NCBI GenBank assembly: GCA_019348445.1 | Contig: JAHWJK010000018.1 | Location: 1-15,348 of the forward strand | Source of the DNA: Actinomycetota bacterium | GTDB lineage: Bacteria > Actinomycetota > CADDZG01 > WHSQ01 | DNA: 15,348 nt | Reading direction: 5' to 3' | In this document: positions 1 through 7,512 of the stretch, one piece after another | Numbering within the stretch: the first letter of the stretch is position 1 | Layout: every line of letters starts with the position of its first letter | Position numbers and translations under genes: made by a program | Notes under the pieces: generated by a model | The model's database searches: none | Seen by the model: the letters and a program-made list of their open reading frames with translations, nothing else | What the model was told of the DNA's origin: nothing

Positions 1-1315
1 CTCCGGGCAGTTTCATCTTCCCGCCCTTGCCGCCGGACAGCTGTTTCATCATCTTGCGCACTTGTTCGAACTGTTTCACGAGGTGGTTGACATCCCGGAT
101 CGTCGTTCCCGATCCCTGAGCGATGCGCGTGCGCCTCGACGACTTGATGACCGAGGGATTGTTGCGCTCCTCTATCGTCATCGAGCGGATGATCGCCTCG
201 ATCTTGGGCAACTGTTTGTCGATGTCCGCATCGCCGATCGGGAGCTTCGACATGCCCGGCATCATCCCCATGATCTGCGAGATCGGGCCCATCTTCTTCA
301 GCGCTTGCATCTGAGCCAGGAAGTCCTCGAAGGTGAAATCCGCTTTTCGGAGCTTCTCCTCCATCTTCTTGGCTTCCGCTTCGTCGAAGGCAGACTCCGC
401 CTTCTCGATGAGCGTCATGACGTCTCCCATCCCGAGGATGCGGTCCGCCATCCGGTCGGGATGGAAGGGCTCGAGATCCGAGAGCTTCTCGCCGACGCCC
501 GCGAACTTGATCGGTCTCCCGGTGACGTAAGCCATAGAGAGAGCGGCGCCGCCGCGCGCGTCGCCGTCGAGCTTCGTAAGTACGACGCCCGTTACCTCGA
601 CCTCCGCAAGGAACGCTTCCGCAACGTTCACGGCGTCCTGGCCCGTCATCGCGTCACAGACGAGAAGCGTCTCGGTCGGCGCGACCACCTTCGATACGTC
701 GCCGAGCTCGGCCATGAGCTCCGGATCCACGTGCATCCGGCCCGCGGTGTCGACGATCAGGTCGGTATGCCCCTCGACCTTCGCGTGCGCGAGGGCGCGA
801 CCGGCGACACCGGGAGCATCCTGCGTCCCGCTCTCGGCATAAACGGGAACCTGGACCTGAGTTCCGAGCTGCTGCAGCTGGCTGATCGCGGCGGGTCGTC
901 TCAGGTCACAAGCCGCGAGCAACGGCTTACGGCCTTGTTTCTTCAGAAGATTGGCGAGCTTTCCGGCGGCCGTCGTCTTACCCGATCCCTGCAGCCCCGC
1001 CATCAGGATCACGCGCGGGATCGACGGCGAATGTTCGAGACCGACGTGCTCCTTGCCGATGACATCGATCAACGCGGCGTGGACCAGCTTGATCACCTGC
1101 TGCGCAGGTGTGAGGCTCTTGTGGATCTCCGCCCCCGCGGCACGCTCGCGCACGTCGTTGACGAACGCCTTGACCACTTTCAACGAGACGTCTGCCTCGA
1201 GCAGCGCGAGGCGGATCTCCCGCAGGACCTCGTCGACCTGCTTCTCGTTGAGGCGGCCGCGCGCGCGGAGCTTCGTGAAGATGTCGTCGAGTCGCGAGCT
1301 CAGGGAGTCGAACAT
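1..1315 (-). CDS. ffh: Signal recognition particle GTPase Ffh (partial, C-terminal tail beyond left edge)
   Basis: This is the protein subunit of the signal recognition particle. It binds signal sequences of nascent membrane and secreted proteins together with SRP RNA and delivers ribosomes to FtsY at the membrane. 438 residues are visible from the ATG at 1315. The N domain covers about residues 1-95. The G domain has the P-loop GLQGSGKTT (107-115), DTAGR (189-193) and TKLD (247-250). The methionine-rich M domain begins near residue 325 and contains SRRTRIAQGSG (393-403), the conserved SRP RNA-binding segment. Family members are usually about 450-520 residues, so only a short tail is missing. 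The start gives the typical MFDSLSSRL N-terminus. It lies 21 nt after the stop of the small membrane protein gene upstream, so it is probably the last visible gene of the ftsY-ffh transcript. No frameshift is visible. The assignment is secure. Confidence 0.98.
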   Translation of the reverse strand, partial: MFDSLSSRLDDIFTKLRARGRLNEKQVDEVLREIRLALLEADVSLKVVKAFVNDVRERAAGAEIHKSLTPAQQVIKLVHAALIDVIGKEHVGLEHSPSIPRVILMAGLQGSGKTTAAGKLANLLKKQGRKPLLAACDLRRPAAISQLQQLGTQVQVPVYAESGTQDAPGVAGRALAHAKVEGHTDLIVDTAGRMHVDPELMAELGDVSKVVAPTETLLVCDAMTGQDAVNVAEAFLAEVEVTGVVLTKLDGDARGGAALSMAYVTGRPIKFAGVGEKLSDLEPFHPDRMADRILGMGDVMTLIEKAESAFDEAEAKKMEEKLRKADFTFEDFLAQMQALKKMGPISQIMGMMPGMSKLPIGDADIDKQLPKIEAIIRSMTIEERNNPSVIKSSRRTRIAQGSGTTIRDVNHLVKQFEQVRKMMKQLSGGKGGKMKLPG

Positions 1316-1336
1316 CTACCTAGCGTACGGGGAGTC

Positions 1337-1648
1337 TCAGATATCCAGCACCGTCACGGCGAACAGGACCAGCGCGACCGAAAGCAAGATCGCGTTCATA
1401 CGGAACGACCACTCACGGCTCTGGAAGTGCGTATAGACGAGGTCGCCGCGTACCAACATCACGAGATCGATCACCACGACGAGGACCATCGCGCCGAAGA
1501 TCACGGCACGGCTATCGATCCCGGTTCGCACCACGAAGACCATGAGCAGGGTCGCGACCAGGAGCGCGCCCTGGATCCCTTTCCGGACGTTCAGTCCGGG
1601 GCCGGCCGCCCCGCCCGCTCGGTGTCTCGCGGCGTCCCTATCGGCCAC
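1337..1648 (-). CDS. Small three-helix membrane protein, unknown function (copy 3 of cassette)
   Basis: I do not recognise this 103-residue protein. The GTG start at 1648 follows the stop of the preceding gene by one base and has a good ribosome-binding site (AAGGTGA, 6-nt spacing) inside the end of that gene. The N-terminus is hydrophilic and rich in Arg, Gly and Ala (1-24). Three hydrophobic segments follow at about 25-41, 48-66 and 84-101. A charged loop of about 17 residues between helices 2 and 3 contains VRGDL and SREWSF. The chain ends right after helix 3. The layout (basic N-terminus, helix 1, short link, helix 2 ending in Leu/Ile-Asp, charged loop, helix 3) matches the two genes just upstream. 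Its coupling to them, and its place 21 nt before ffh, suggest a membrane role tied to this operon. That is inference only; no catalytic motif is visible. Confidence 0.85.
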   Translation of the reverse strand: MADRDAARHRAGGAAGPGLNVRKGIQGALLVATLLMVFVVRTGIDSRAVIFGAMVLVVVIDLVMLVRGDLVYTHFQSREWSFRMNAILLSVALVLFAVTVLDI

Positions 1649-1649
1649 G

Positions 1650-2012
1650 TCAGGTCACCTTAGCGATCACTCCTGCGGTCACCATCGCGGCACCGGCGAT
1701 CGCAAGCGCGGAGTGGGCGGCCAGTTGCATAGGACGAGAATCGATGAACACGTGCTCGAGCCGGCCGCGGAGTGTCCAGATGACGTCGAGCGTGCCGGCG
1801 ACCAGCAGCGGCACGCCGATCCCGATGAGGAACTCGGCCCCCACGTCGTCGCGATCGACCGTCATGTTCTTGATGAACAAGAACGCCCCGAGCACCGAAG
1901 CCGCCTTGACGACGAGCCGGGCCTTCTCGTGTTGCGCGATCGGTCGGCGGTAGTTGGCCTCCCTGTCCGAGGGGTCCTTCTCCCACGGCAGACGAAGTCG
2001 CGGCTCGTTCAC
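1650..2012 (-). CDS. Small three-helix membrane protein, unknown function (copy 2 of cassette)
   Basis: A 120-residue membrane protein that I cannot assign to a named family. The GTG at 2012 is chosen because its GTGA overlaps the TGA stop of the upstream gene by 4 nt, the usual geometry for translational coupling. The open frame continues upstream, but that part only shadows the genes there. The first 30 residues are strongly charged (RLRLPWEKDPSDREANYRR). Hydrophobic segments lie at about 33-48, 59-80 and 97-116. Helix 2 ends in TLDVIW and is followed by a charged loop containing RGRLEHVFIDSR (82-93). That loop resembles the RGDLVYTHFQSR stretch of the next gene (67-78): Arg-Gly, a Leu, then Ser-Arg at the same spacing. 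This suggests an ancient duplication. The next gene starts one base after this stop. Function unknown. Confidence 0.85.
   Translation of the reverse strand: MNEPRLRLPWEKDPSDREANYRRPIAQHEKARLVVKAASVLGAFLFIKNMTVDRDDVGAEFLIGIGVPLLVAGTLDVIWTLRGRLEHVFIDSRPMQLAAHSALAIAGAAMVTAGVIAKVT
1655..1661 (-). promoter_or_regulatory. Ribosome-binding site for the third small membrane gene
   Basis: The minus strand reads AAGGTGA, 6 nt before the GTG start at 1648. The site lies inside the last codons of the preceding gene. It decides the GTG start and supports coupled translation of the two membrane-protein genes. Confidence 0.6.
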
Positions 2013-2284
2013 TGGGTTGCCATGATCGCGCCCGCGGCGAGCAAGCCGGCACCTAGAAAACCTTGACCGACGAGCATCATGCTCAACCGATCTTTCCTGA
2101 ACGTGGTCGCCTTTTCGATGATCGCCCAATCGAGCATGACGAACCCGATCCAGACCAGGAGCGCCGCCCCGACGGGCTCGCCGACGATCCGGTAGATGAC
2201 GTAGCCGATCACCACCGACGCGATCCGCAACGGGATCCGGACCCGCTCGGGAAGCGGCGGCGTCGGTCCCTCGGGCTTCGTCAT
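2009..2284 (-). CDS. Small three-helix membrane protein, unknown function (copy 1 of cassette)
   Basis: A 91-residue protein starting at the ATG at 2284. This start overlaps the stop of the SDR gene (ATGA, 4 nt), which indicates translational coupling. A longer frame extends upstream but only shadows the SDR gene. A proline-rich N-terminus (MTKPEGPTPPLPERVRIPLR) precedes three hydrophobic segments at about 18-34, 37-54 and 69-89. Helix 2 ends in MLDWAI, and a charged loop (EKATTFRKDR) leads to helix 3. The Leu-Asp at the end of helix 2 and the charged loop are shared with the two genes downstream. I recognise no enzymatic motif or named family. It may be a small membrane scaffold or a subunit of a complex with its two neighbours, but nothing in the sequence proves that. 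Confidence 0.85.
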   Translation of the reverse strand: MTKPEGPTPPLPERVRIPLRIASVVIGYVIYRIVGEPVGAALLVWIGFVMLDWAIIEKATTFRKDRLSMMLVGQGFLGAGLLAAGAIMATQ

Positions 2285-3207
2285 CCGCGACCGAGGTACG
2301 TCGACAACCCGTCGCGGAGAGGCACCGGCTCCATCCCCACCACAGCGCGCAGGGCGGTGAGATCGACAAGACCGTCCTGAACGGCGAACTCGACGCCCCC
2401 GGGAGTCAGCGGCGGCTTCGGCAGCGCGCCGAGTGGAGCGGTCGCGATCTTCATCGCTGCCGTCGGCACCGGAAGGAGAACGCGCCGCTTCCCGATCACC
2501 TCGAGCATCGTGCGGACGACTTCGACCATCGTCATCGGTTCGGGGCCGCCGATCTCGATCACGCGGTTCCACGCGTCGTCTTTCGAGAAGATGGCCGCCG
2601 CGGCACGGCCGATGTCGGCAACGGAAACCGGTTGGATACGTTGATCTATGCGCCGAAGTCCGTCGTAGCGCGTCGGGATCGGCACGGCGGGAGAAAAGCG
2701 TGCGATCTTCACGAACTTGTTCAACGCCTTGTCTTCGGGCCCATAGGCCCACGACGGACGCAAGATCGAGTGATCGAGCCCCGACTCCTTGATGATGTCT
2801 TCGGCTCGACCCTTGGCCCGATACCAGGACTTGTCGCTGTTCGGGTGGACGTTCGCCCCGCTGACGTAGAAGAACCGGCCGACGTTCGCCCGCTGCGCTT
2901 CGTCGACGAGGTAGCTCGTTCCGGCGCGGTCGTACCGGTCGAACGTCAGACCCTTCCGCGGCTGTTCCATGGGGTAATTCGGGAACTGGACGGCGACCGC
3001 GACGGCGTCGTAACCGTCGAGGGTTCCTTTCAGCGAGTACGGGTCGGTGACGTCGCCGTAGATACCTTCGGCACCCGCGAGAGCACCGATGCGCGCCACC
3101 TTGCGGGGGTCGCGACCCATGACCGCCACGCGATGGCCGTCGTCGAGCAGCGCTCGGGAGATATGCCGCCCCAGGAACCCAGTTCCTCCGGCGACCACGA
3201 TCCTCAC
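2281..3207 (-). CDS. NAD(P)-binding SDR-like protein, NDUFA9/complex I assembly type
   Basis: A 308-residue Rossmann-fold protein of the atypical short-chain dehydrogenase group that includes NDUFA9-like and NmrA-like proteins. The dinucleotide-binding motif GGTGFLG lies at 7-13. The acidic GDVTDP stretch (about 55-60), FFYVSGANV (about 111-119) and ILRPSWAYGPED follow the usual extended-SDR order. The normal catalytic Tyr-x3-Lys is not clear: WYRAKGRAE stands where it would be, so it may bind the nucleotide without being an oxidoreductase. The C-terminal third (IGGPEPMTMVEVV) is typical of NDUFA9-like proteins, some of which act in quinone or membrane redox biology. Substrate unknown. It starts with GTG at 3207, whose GTGA overlaps the ftsY stop. 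Its own stop overlaps the start of the first small membrane gene (ATGA), so it sits inside a coupled cassette between the two SRP GTPase genes. Confidence 0.88.
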   Translation of the reverse strand: MRIVVAGGTGFLGRHISRALLDDGHRVAVMGRDPRKVARIGALAGAEGIYGDVTDPYSLKGTLDGYDAVAVAVQFPNYPMEQPRKGLTFDRYDRAGTSYLVDEAQRANVGRFFYVSGANVHPNSDKSWYRAKGRAEDIIKESGLDHSILRPSWAYGPEDKALNKFVKIARFSPAVPIPTRYDGLRRIDQRIQPVSVADIGRAAAAIFSKDDAWNRVIEIGGPEPMTMVEVVRTMLEVIGKRRVLLPVPTAAMKIATAPLGALPKPPLTPGGVEFAVQDGLVDLTALRAVVGMEPVPLRDGLSTYLGRG

Positions 3208-4349
3208 GACAGAAGCGCGTCCACGAATGTCTTCGGGTCGAACGGCTCGATGTCGTCGATGGCTTCGCCCACGCCGATCAACTTGATCGGTATCCGGAGC
3301 GTTTGCTCGATCGCCAGCGCGATGCCCCCTTTGGCAGTGCCGTCGAGCTTTGTCAGGACGATCCCCGTTACACCCGAGGCTTCGGCGAATTCCCGCGCTT
3401 GCGTGAGTCCGTTCTGACCCGCGGTCGCATCGATGACGAGCAGCGCTTCGTGGACCTGCCCTTCCTTCTCGATGACCCTGCGAACCTTCGCGAGCTCGTC
3501 CATGAGCGGTGTCTTGGTGTGGAGCCGCCCCGCGGTGTCGACGAGCAGGACGTCGAGGTTCCGCGCTCTCGCGAACTTGTACGCGTCGTAGGCAACGGCG
3601 CCCGGGTCCGCGCCGTGCTGGTGACGTACCACCTCTGCACCGGCACGCTCACCCCATACGCCGAGTTGCTCGTCGGCGGCCGCGCGGAACGTGTCCGCCG
3701 CCGCCAGCGCGACCGTGCGGTTGCGCTCCTTCAGGTCTTTGGCGAGTTTCCCGATCGTCGTCGTCTTGCCGGTGCCGTTCACTCCCACGACGAGCCAGAC
3801 GGTCGTCCCGGTCGGAGCGAACGCGAGGCCGCGGTCGAGATCGGTGTCGAACAGCTCGACGAGCTCGTCGGCGAGGAGCGCCCGGACGTCGTCGGCCGAC
3901 GCGACACGTCGTTGTCTCGCCTTGTCTCTCAGGTCGTCGACGATCTTCGTCGCGAGGTCGACTCCTATGTCCGCCTGGATCAATGCGGCTTCTACGTCGT
4001 CCCACGTGTCGTCGTCCGGCGCGCCGTGGAACGCGTCGGCGAGGCGGTCGGAGAGGAACTTGCGGCTGCGCGACAGGCGCTCCCTGAGCGAGGGACGTTC
4101 CGCCACGGCGTCCTGCGGGAACTCCGGCGCGGTGGGTGGAGCACGGCGGGAGTCGGCCTCCGCGGTTGGTGCCGTCGTCGGTCCTTCTGCGGTGACCGTC
4201 TCCTCCGGCTTCGGGGGCGCGATCACCGGATCGGCATCCTTCGGCCGGCGCGTGCGATCGCGCCGCGTCGGCGCAAGGAAGAAAACGGCACCGAGGATCG
4301 CGACGAGAGCGACGCCTATGAGAAGTTCGGTAACGATGCCTTCGGGCAT
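3204..4349 (-). CDS. ftsY: SRP receptor GTPase FtsY with N-terminal membrane anchor
   Basis: FtsY is the membrane-side receptor for the signal recognition particle. It pairs with Ffh, and both hydrolyse GTP to hand the ribosome-nascent chain to the translocon. The protein has 381 residues. Residues 5-26 form one hydrophobic segment followed by an Arg/Lys-rich stretch (RRDRTRR), which fits a membrane-anchored FtsY as in many Actinomycetota. An acidic, Pro/Ala-rich linker covers about 37-85. The N domain is about 86-170. The G domain has GVNGTGKTT (189-197), DTAGR (271-275), TKLDG (333-337) and the closing IGVGEAIDDIEPF (358-370). The ATG at 4349 is used because it precedes the hydrophobic anchor; no strong ribosome-binding site is visible. 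It lies 31 nt after smc and its stop overlaps the start of the SDR gene by 4 nt. Confidence 0.98.
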   Translation of the reverse strand: MPEGIVTELLIGVALVAILGAVFFLAPTRRDRTRRPKDADPVIAPPKPEETVTAEGPTTAPTAEADSRRAPPTAPEFPQDAVAERPSLRERLSRSRKFLSDRLADAFHGAPDDDTWDDVEAALIQADIGVDLATKIVDDLRDKARQRRVASADDVRALLADELVELFDTDLDRGLAFAPTGTTVWLVVGVNGTGKTTTIGKLAKDLKERNRTVALAAADTFRAAADEQLGVWGERAGAEVVRHQHGADPGAVAYDAYKFARARNLDVLLVDTAGRLHTKTPLMDELAKVRRVIEKEGQVHEALLVIDATAGQNGLTQAREFAEASGVTGIVLTKLDGTAKGGIALAIEQTLRIPIKLIGVGEAIDDIEPFDPKTFVDALLS

Positions 4350-4380
4350 CCGGTCAGGCTAACTGCTCCATAACGAGAAC

Positions 4381-7300
4381 TCAGACGCCGGCGGATTCCA
4401 TCTTCTTCGCCACGACGAGCGAGACTCCGGCCTTGCCCATGCTGACACCGTAGAGAACATCGGCTGCTTCCATCGTTCGCTTCTGGTGAGTAACGATCAG
4501 GATCTGCGCTCTCTCTTCGAGCTCTTCCACCAGTCCGAGGAAACGTTGCAGGTTCACGTCGTCGAGCGCGGCTTCGACCTCATCCAACAGATAGAACGGC
4601 GACGGACGGGACCTGAAGATCGCGAACAGGAACGCGAGAGCGACCAGCGAGCGCTCGCCACCAGACAGCAGTGAGAGCTTGCGAACGTTCTTGCCCGGGG
4701 GCCGCGCTTCGACCTCGATCCCGGTCGTAAGCAGGTCCGTGGGGTCGGTGAGCTTCAACTTCCCCGATCCGCCGGGGAACAACCGGTCGAAGACGGCTTC
4801 GAACTCGCGTGCGACATCCTCGAATGCCTGCGCGAAGACTTCGACGATCGTGTCGTCGACCTCCTTGACGATCTTCATCAGGTCCCGCTTCGACGTCTTC
4901 AGGTCCTCGATCTGCGTTTCGAGGAACCGTTCGCGCTCCGCCAGTTCGTTGTATTCGTCTCCGGCGCGTGGATTCACGGGCCCGAGGCGGCGCATGTCGC
5001 GCTCGAGCTTCTCGAGCTCCTCACGCGCGCTGCTCTCGGCTTCCGCATCGAGCGCGGCGATGTCGAGGAGGGCGTCGACGGTCATCCCCCACTCCTCCAT
5101 CGCGCGCTCGCCGAGTGCTTCGGTACGCGCCCGTGTCTGAGCGCGCTTCACTTCGGCTTCGTTGCGCTTGCGCGATACCTCTTCGAGGTTCTGGGCAAGC
5201 TCCCGTTCGCGTGTCCGCATCGATGTCAGTCGGCGTTCGCCTTGTTCGGCGGCATCGTGCGCGCGTTGGGCGCGAGCGTCCGCGTCTACACCCCAGCTGT
5301 CCGCTCGCGCTGCGGCCATGCGCGCACCCTGCGCCACATATGACGCCTTGCGTTCCGCGGCGGCAAGAGTCGCCCGCAGGTCCTCGAGGCCGGCAAGCGC
5401 CTTCTGCGCATCGGCGATGCCGGCTTCGGCTTCTTCGAGCCGGAGCTGTGCCGCGAGCGCCCTTTCCGCCGCGGTCCTTGCTTGCATCTCGATCTCACCG
5501 CGACGGCTTTCGACCTTCGAGGATTCGATCCGAGCCTCGGCAAGTACGCGTTCGGCTTCGACGCGTTTCGCGGCGGCTTCGTCGCTAGCAGCTTTGTGAG
5601 CCGGGATCGCCGCGCGATGTTCGGCAGCGTCGCGTTCGGCGGACGCGAGAGCTTCCCGCGCTCGCGATAGTTCGTCGTCCAGGGCCGCCAGCTCTATCTC
5701 GCGCGCGTCGAGCTGACGTCGCGACCCGGCCAGGCGTTCTGCGGTGCCGGACAGCAGCGCGTCGAGCCGACGGAGCTCTTCGTCCTCGCGCGCAACGTCC
5801 TGCCACCGTCTCTCGACCGCGCCGTCGGCCTCGGCGAGGATCGCAGCTGCTTGCTCTTCGTCGCCGCGCACTACCTCCAACATCCGGCGCGCGTCCTGCA
5901 GCAGCGGCTGGATCCGAGCCGCGACGTGCGGTTCCTCGGCGAAGAGTCCCGTCACCTCTTCCAGAGCGTTCACGCGTGCATCGGCGGCGGCAAGATCCGC
6001 TTGCGTCTTGCCCAGCCGCGACCGGAGCATCTCTGCCCGCTCGCGCTCCTGTTCGAGGCGCGTCTCCGCCTCCGCGGCGCGCTCGGTCACGCGATCGAGG
6101 TCGGACTCGAGACGGTGAACGTCGACTTCGGCTGCAGCGGCAGCTCGCTTCTCTTCCTCGAGGGCGTGTTCCATCGCTTGTCGCCGCTCGAGAACCGAAC
6201 GCACGCGCGCCTCTATCGACCCGAGCGTCGCCCGTCCGGCGGCTTCGTGACCCTCGGCTCGAACGAGAGCTTGCGCCGCCGTCGTCTCCTGGACGCGGAC
6301 GCGGTTGAGCACCGCTTCGGCGTCTTCGACAAGAGCCCGCGCCGCGATCGCCTCGCGCGTCGCGAGATCTGCCTGTTCGCGCGCCTCGCCCGCCGCGGTG
6401 GACAAGCCGGCCAGGTCGGCATTCCATCGTTGCGCCTCGTGTTCGAGGAGCCTGATGCGCTCGCGGTAGCCCTCTTCGGTCTCGGCCGCGAGTCGGGCGG
6501 CGATCCGCGCGGCGCGCTCGTCCGCGAGCCGAGCCAGCGCAGCGAGGCGGTCTCCGGCGCGCGACAGTCCCGTCGCTACCTGCCGCGCTCGTTCCGCCGC
6601 CCGTGCGAGATCTTCTCGGTCCCCCGCGGCGCTCTCTAGTTGAGCACGGAGGCTCGCGAGTTCTTCGGTCAGCAGCGCAGCCCGATGCGCCTCGGCCGCG
6701 GGATCAGACGTCGCCTCTTCGGCGGCGAGGCGGTGGATCTCCGTCGCCGCGAGGCTCTGCTTGAGTTCCTGTTGGCGCGAGACGAGCTCGGAGAACATCG
6801 CGGCGGCAGACGCCTGCCGCTTGAGCGGGCGGATCGCGCGCCGGAGCTCCGTGAGAACGTCGTTGAGGCGGAGCATGTTGTCGTCGACCCGCTCGATCTT
6901 GCGAACCGCACGGTCCTTACGCTTGCGGTACTTGCCGATCTGCGCGGCCTCTTCGATGAAGTCACGCCGTTCTTCTGGCCGGGCGTGGAGAACCGCGTCG
7001 AGCTGCCCCTGCCCGACAACGGTGTGGATGCTGCGCCCGATGCCGGTGTCCGACAGCAGCTCGGTGATGTCGAGGAGCCGGCACGGCGCGCCGTTGATCT
7101 TGTATTCGGATGCTCCGGCCCTGTCCGTCGAGCGAGAGATCGTGACCTCGCTCAGATCGAGAGGCAGGATCCTTGCGGAGTTGTCGAGCGTCAGTTCGAC
7201 CTCGGCCATCCCGAGCTTCGGACGACCGGCAGACCCGGCGAAGATGACGTCTTCCATCGACCCGCCGCGGAGACTCGACGGCGCCTGGGAGCCGAGTACC

Positions 7301-7437
7301 CACGACAGCGCATCGGCGATGTTGGACTTCCCGGACCCGTTCGGGCCCACGATGACGTTGACGCCTTCTAGGAACTCGAGCACCGTCGGGTCGGCGAACG
7401 ACTTGAACCCAGACAGGCGCAACCGCCTGACAAACAT
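4381..7437 (-). CDS. smc: Chromosome segregation ATPase SMC lacking a recognisable hinge
   Basis: SMC is the ATPase that, with ScpA/ScpB, organises and segregates bacterial chromosomes. The ATG at 7437 gives the classic MFVRRLRLSGFKSFAD start and follows GGTGA at 5 nt; the in-frame GTG at 7446 is less likely. The length is 1018 residues, against about 1150-1200 usually. The N-terminal head has Walker A GPNGSGKS (31-38) and QGQLD (143-147). The C-terminal head has signature LSGGE (924-928), Walker B YLLDEVEAALDD (949-960) and LGPVNPRAGDEY (818-829). Alanine/glutamate/arginine-rich coiled coils span about 175-490 and 550-820, close to normal arm length. Between them, where a globular hinge of about 150-180 residues is expected, only about 60 residues remain (490-550). 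No Gly-rich hinge motif or closing GD-x-V-x-P-G-G element is present. No zinc hook exists either; the only Cys is C119. The frame is intact. No scpA or scpB is in view. Confidence 0.96.
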   Translation of the reverse strand: MFVRRLRLSGFKSFADPTVLEFLEGVNVIVGPNGSGKSNIADALSWVLGSQAPSSLRGGSMEDVIFAGSAGRPKLGMAEVELTLDNSARILPLDLSEVTISRSTDRAGASEYKINGAPCRLLDITELLSDTGIGRSIHTVVGQGQLDAVLHARPEERRDFIEEAAQIGKYRKRKDRAVRKIERVDDNMLRLNDVLTELRRAIRPLKRQASAAAMFSELVSRQQELKQSLAATEIHRLAAEEATSDPAAEAHRAALLTEELASLRAQLESAAGDREDLARAAERARQVATGLSRAGDRLAALARLADERAARIAARLAAETEEGYRERIRLLEHEAQRWNADLAGLSTAAGEAREQADLATREAIAARALVEDAEAVLNRVRVQETTAAQALVRAEGHEAAGRATLGSIEARVRSVLERRQAMEHALEEEKRAAAAAEVDVHRLESDLDRVTERAAEAETRLEQERERAEMLRSRLGKTQADLAAADARVNALEEVTGLFAEEPHVAARIQPLLQDARRMLEVVRGDEEQAAAILAEADGAVERRWQDVAREDEELRRLDALLSGTAERLAGSRRQLDAREIELAALDDELSRAREALASAERDAAEHRAAIPAHKAASDEAAAKRVEAERVLAEARIESSKVESRRGEIEMQARTAAERALAAQLRLEEAEAGIADAQKALAGLEDLRATLAAAERKASYVAQGARMAAARADSWGVDADARAQRAHDAAEQGERRLTSMRTRERELAQNLEEVSRKRNEAEVKRAQTRARTEALGERAMEEWGMTVDALLDIAALDAEAESSAREELEKLERDMRRLGPVNPRAGDEYNELAERERFLETQIEDLKTSKRDLMKIVKEVDDTIVEVFAQAFEDVAREFEAVFDRLFPGGSGKLKLTDPTDLLTTGIEVEARPPGKNVRKLSLLSGGERSLVALAFLFAIFRSRPSPFYLLDEVEAALDDVNLQRFLGLVEELEERAQILIVTHQKRTMEAADVLYGVSMGKAGVSLVVAKKMESAGV

Positions 7438-7512
7438 GCGCCTCACCCTATAGAGGGGCCGCCCACGAATGAGGTATTTGGGGCGGGCGGGTGGCTCAGG
7501 TGCCGAGCGCCT

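Noticed and set aside
62..1663. Long plus-strand open frame of 533 codons opposite ffh and the small membrane gene
   Set aside because: It is antisense to ffh, which is unmistakable, and its translation is Arg/Asp/His-rich with no family pattern. Long antisense frames are expected from high-GC codon bias.
3303..4373. Plus-strand open frame of 356 codons opposite ftsY
   Set aside because: It is antisense to a complete FtsY with all GTPase motifs, and its composition is typical of shadow frames.
5788..5970. Possibility that the SMC-like gene is really SbcC/Rad50 or RecN
   Set aside because: There is no CxxC zinc hook, the length far exceeds RecN, and the head sequences (GFKSFAD start, QGQLD, LGPVNPRA) and the position before ftsY are those of true SMC.
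7438..7512. GC-rich gap between acyP and smc as a possible small RNA or strong promoter
   Set aside because: The possible stems are imperfect and there is no recognisable -35/-10 pair. I see only the smc ribosome-binding site in it.
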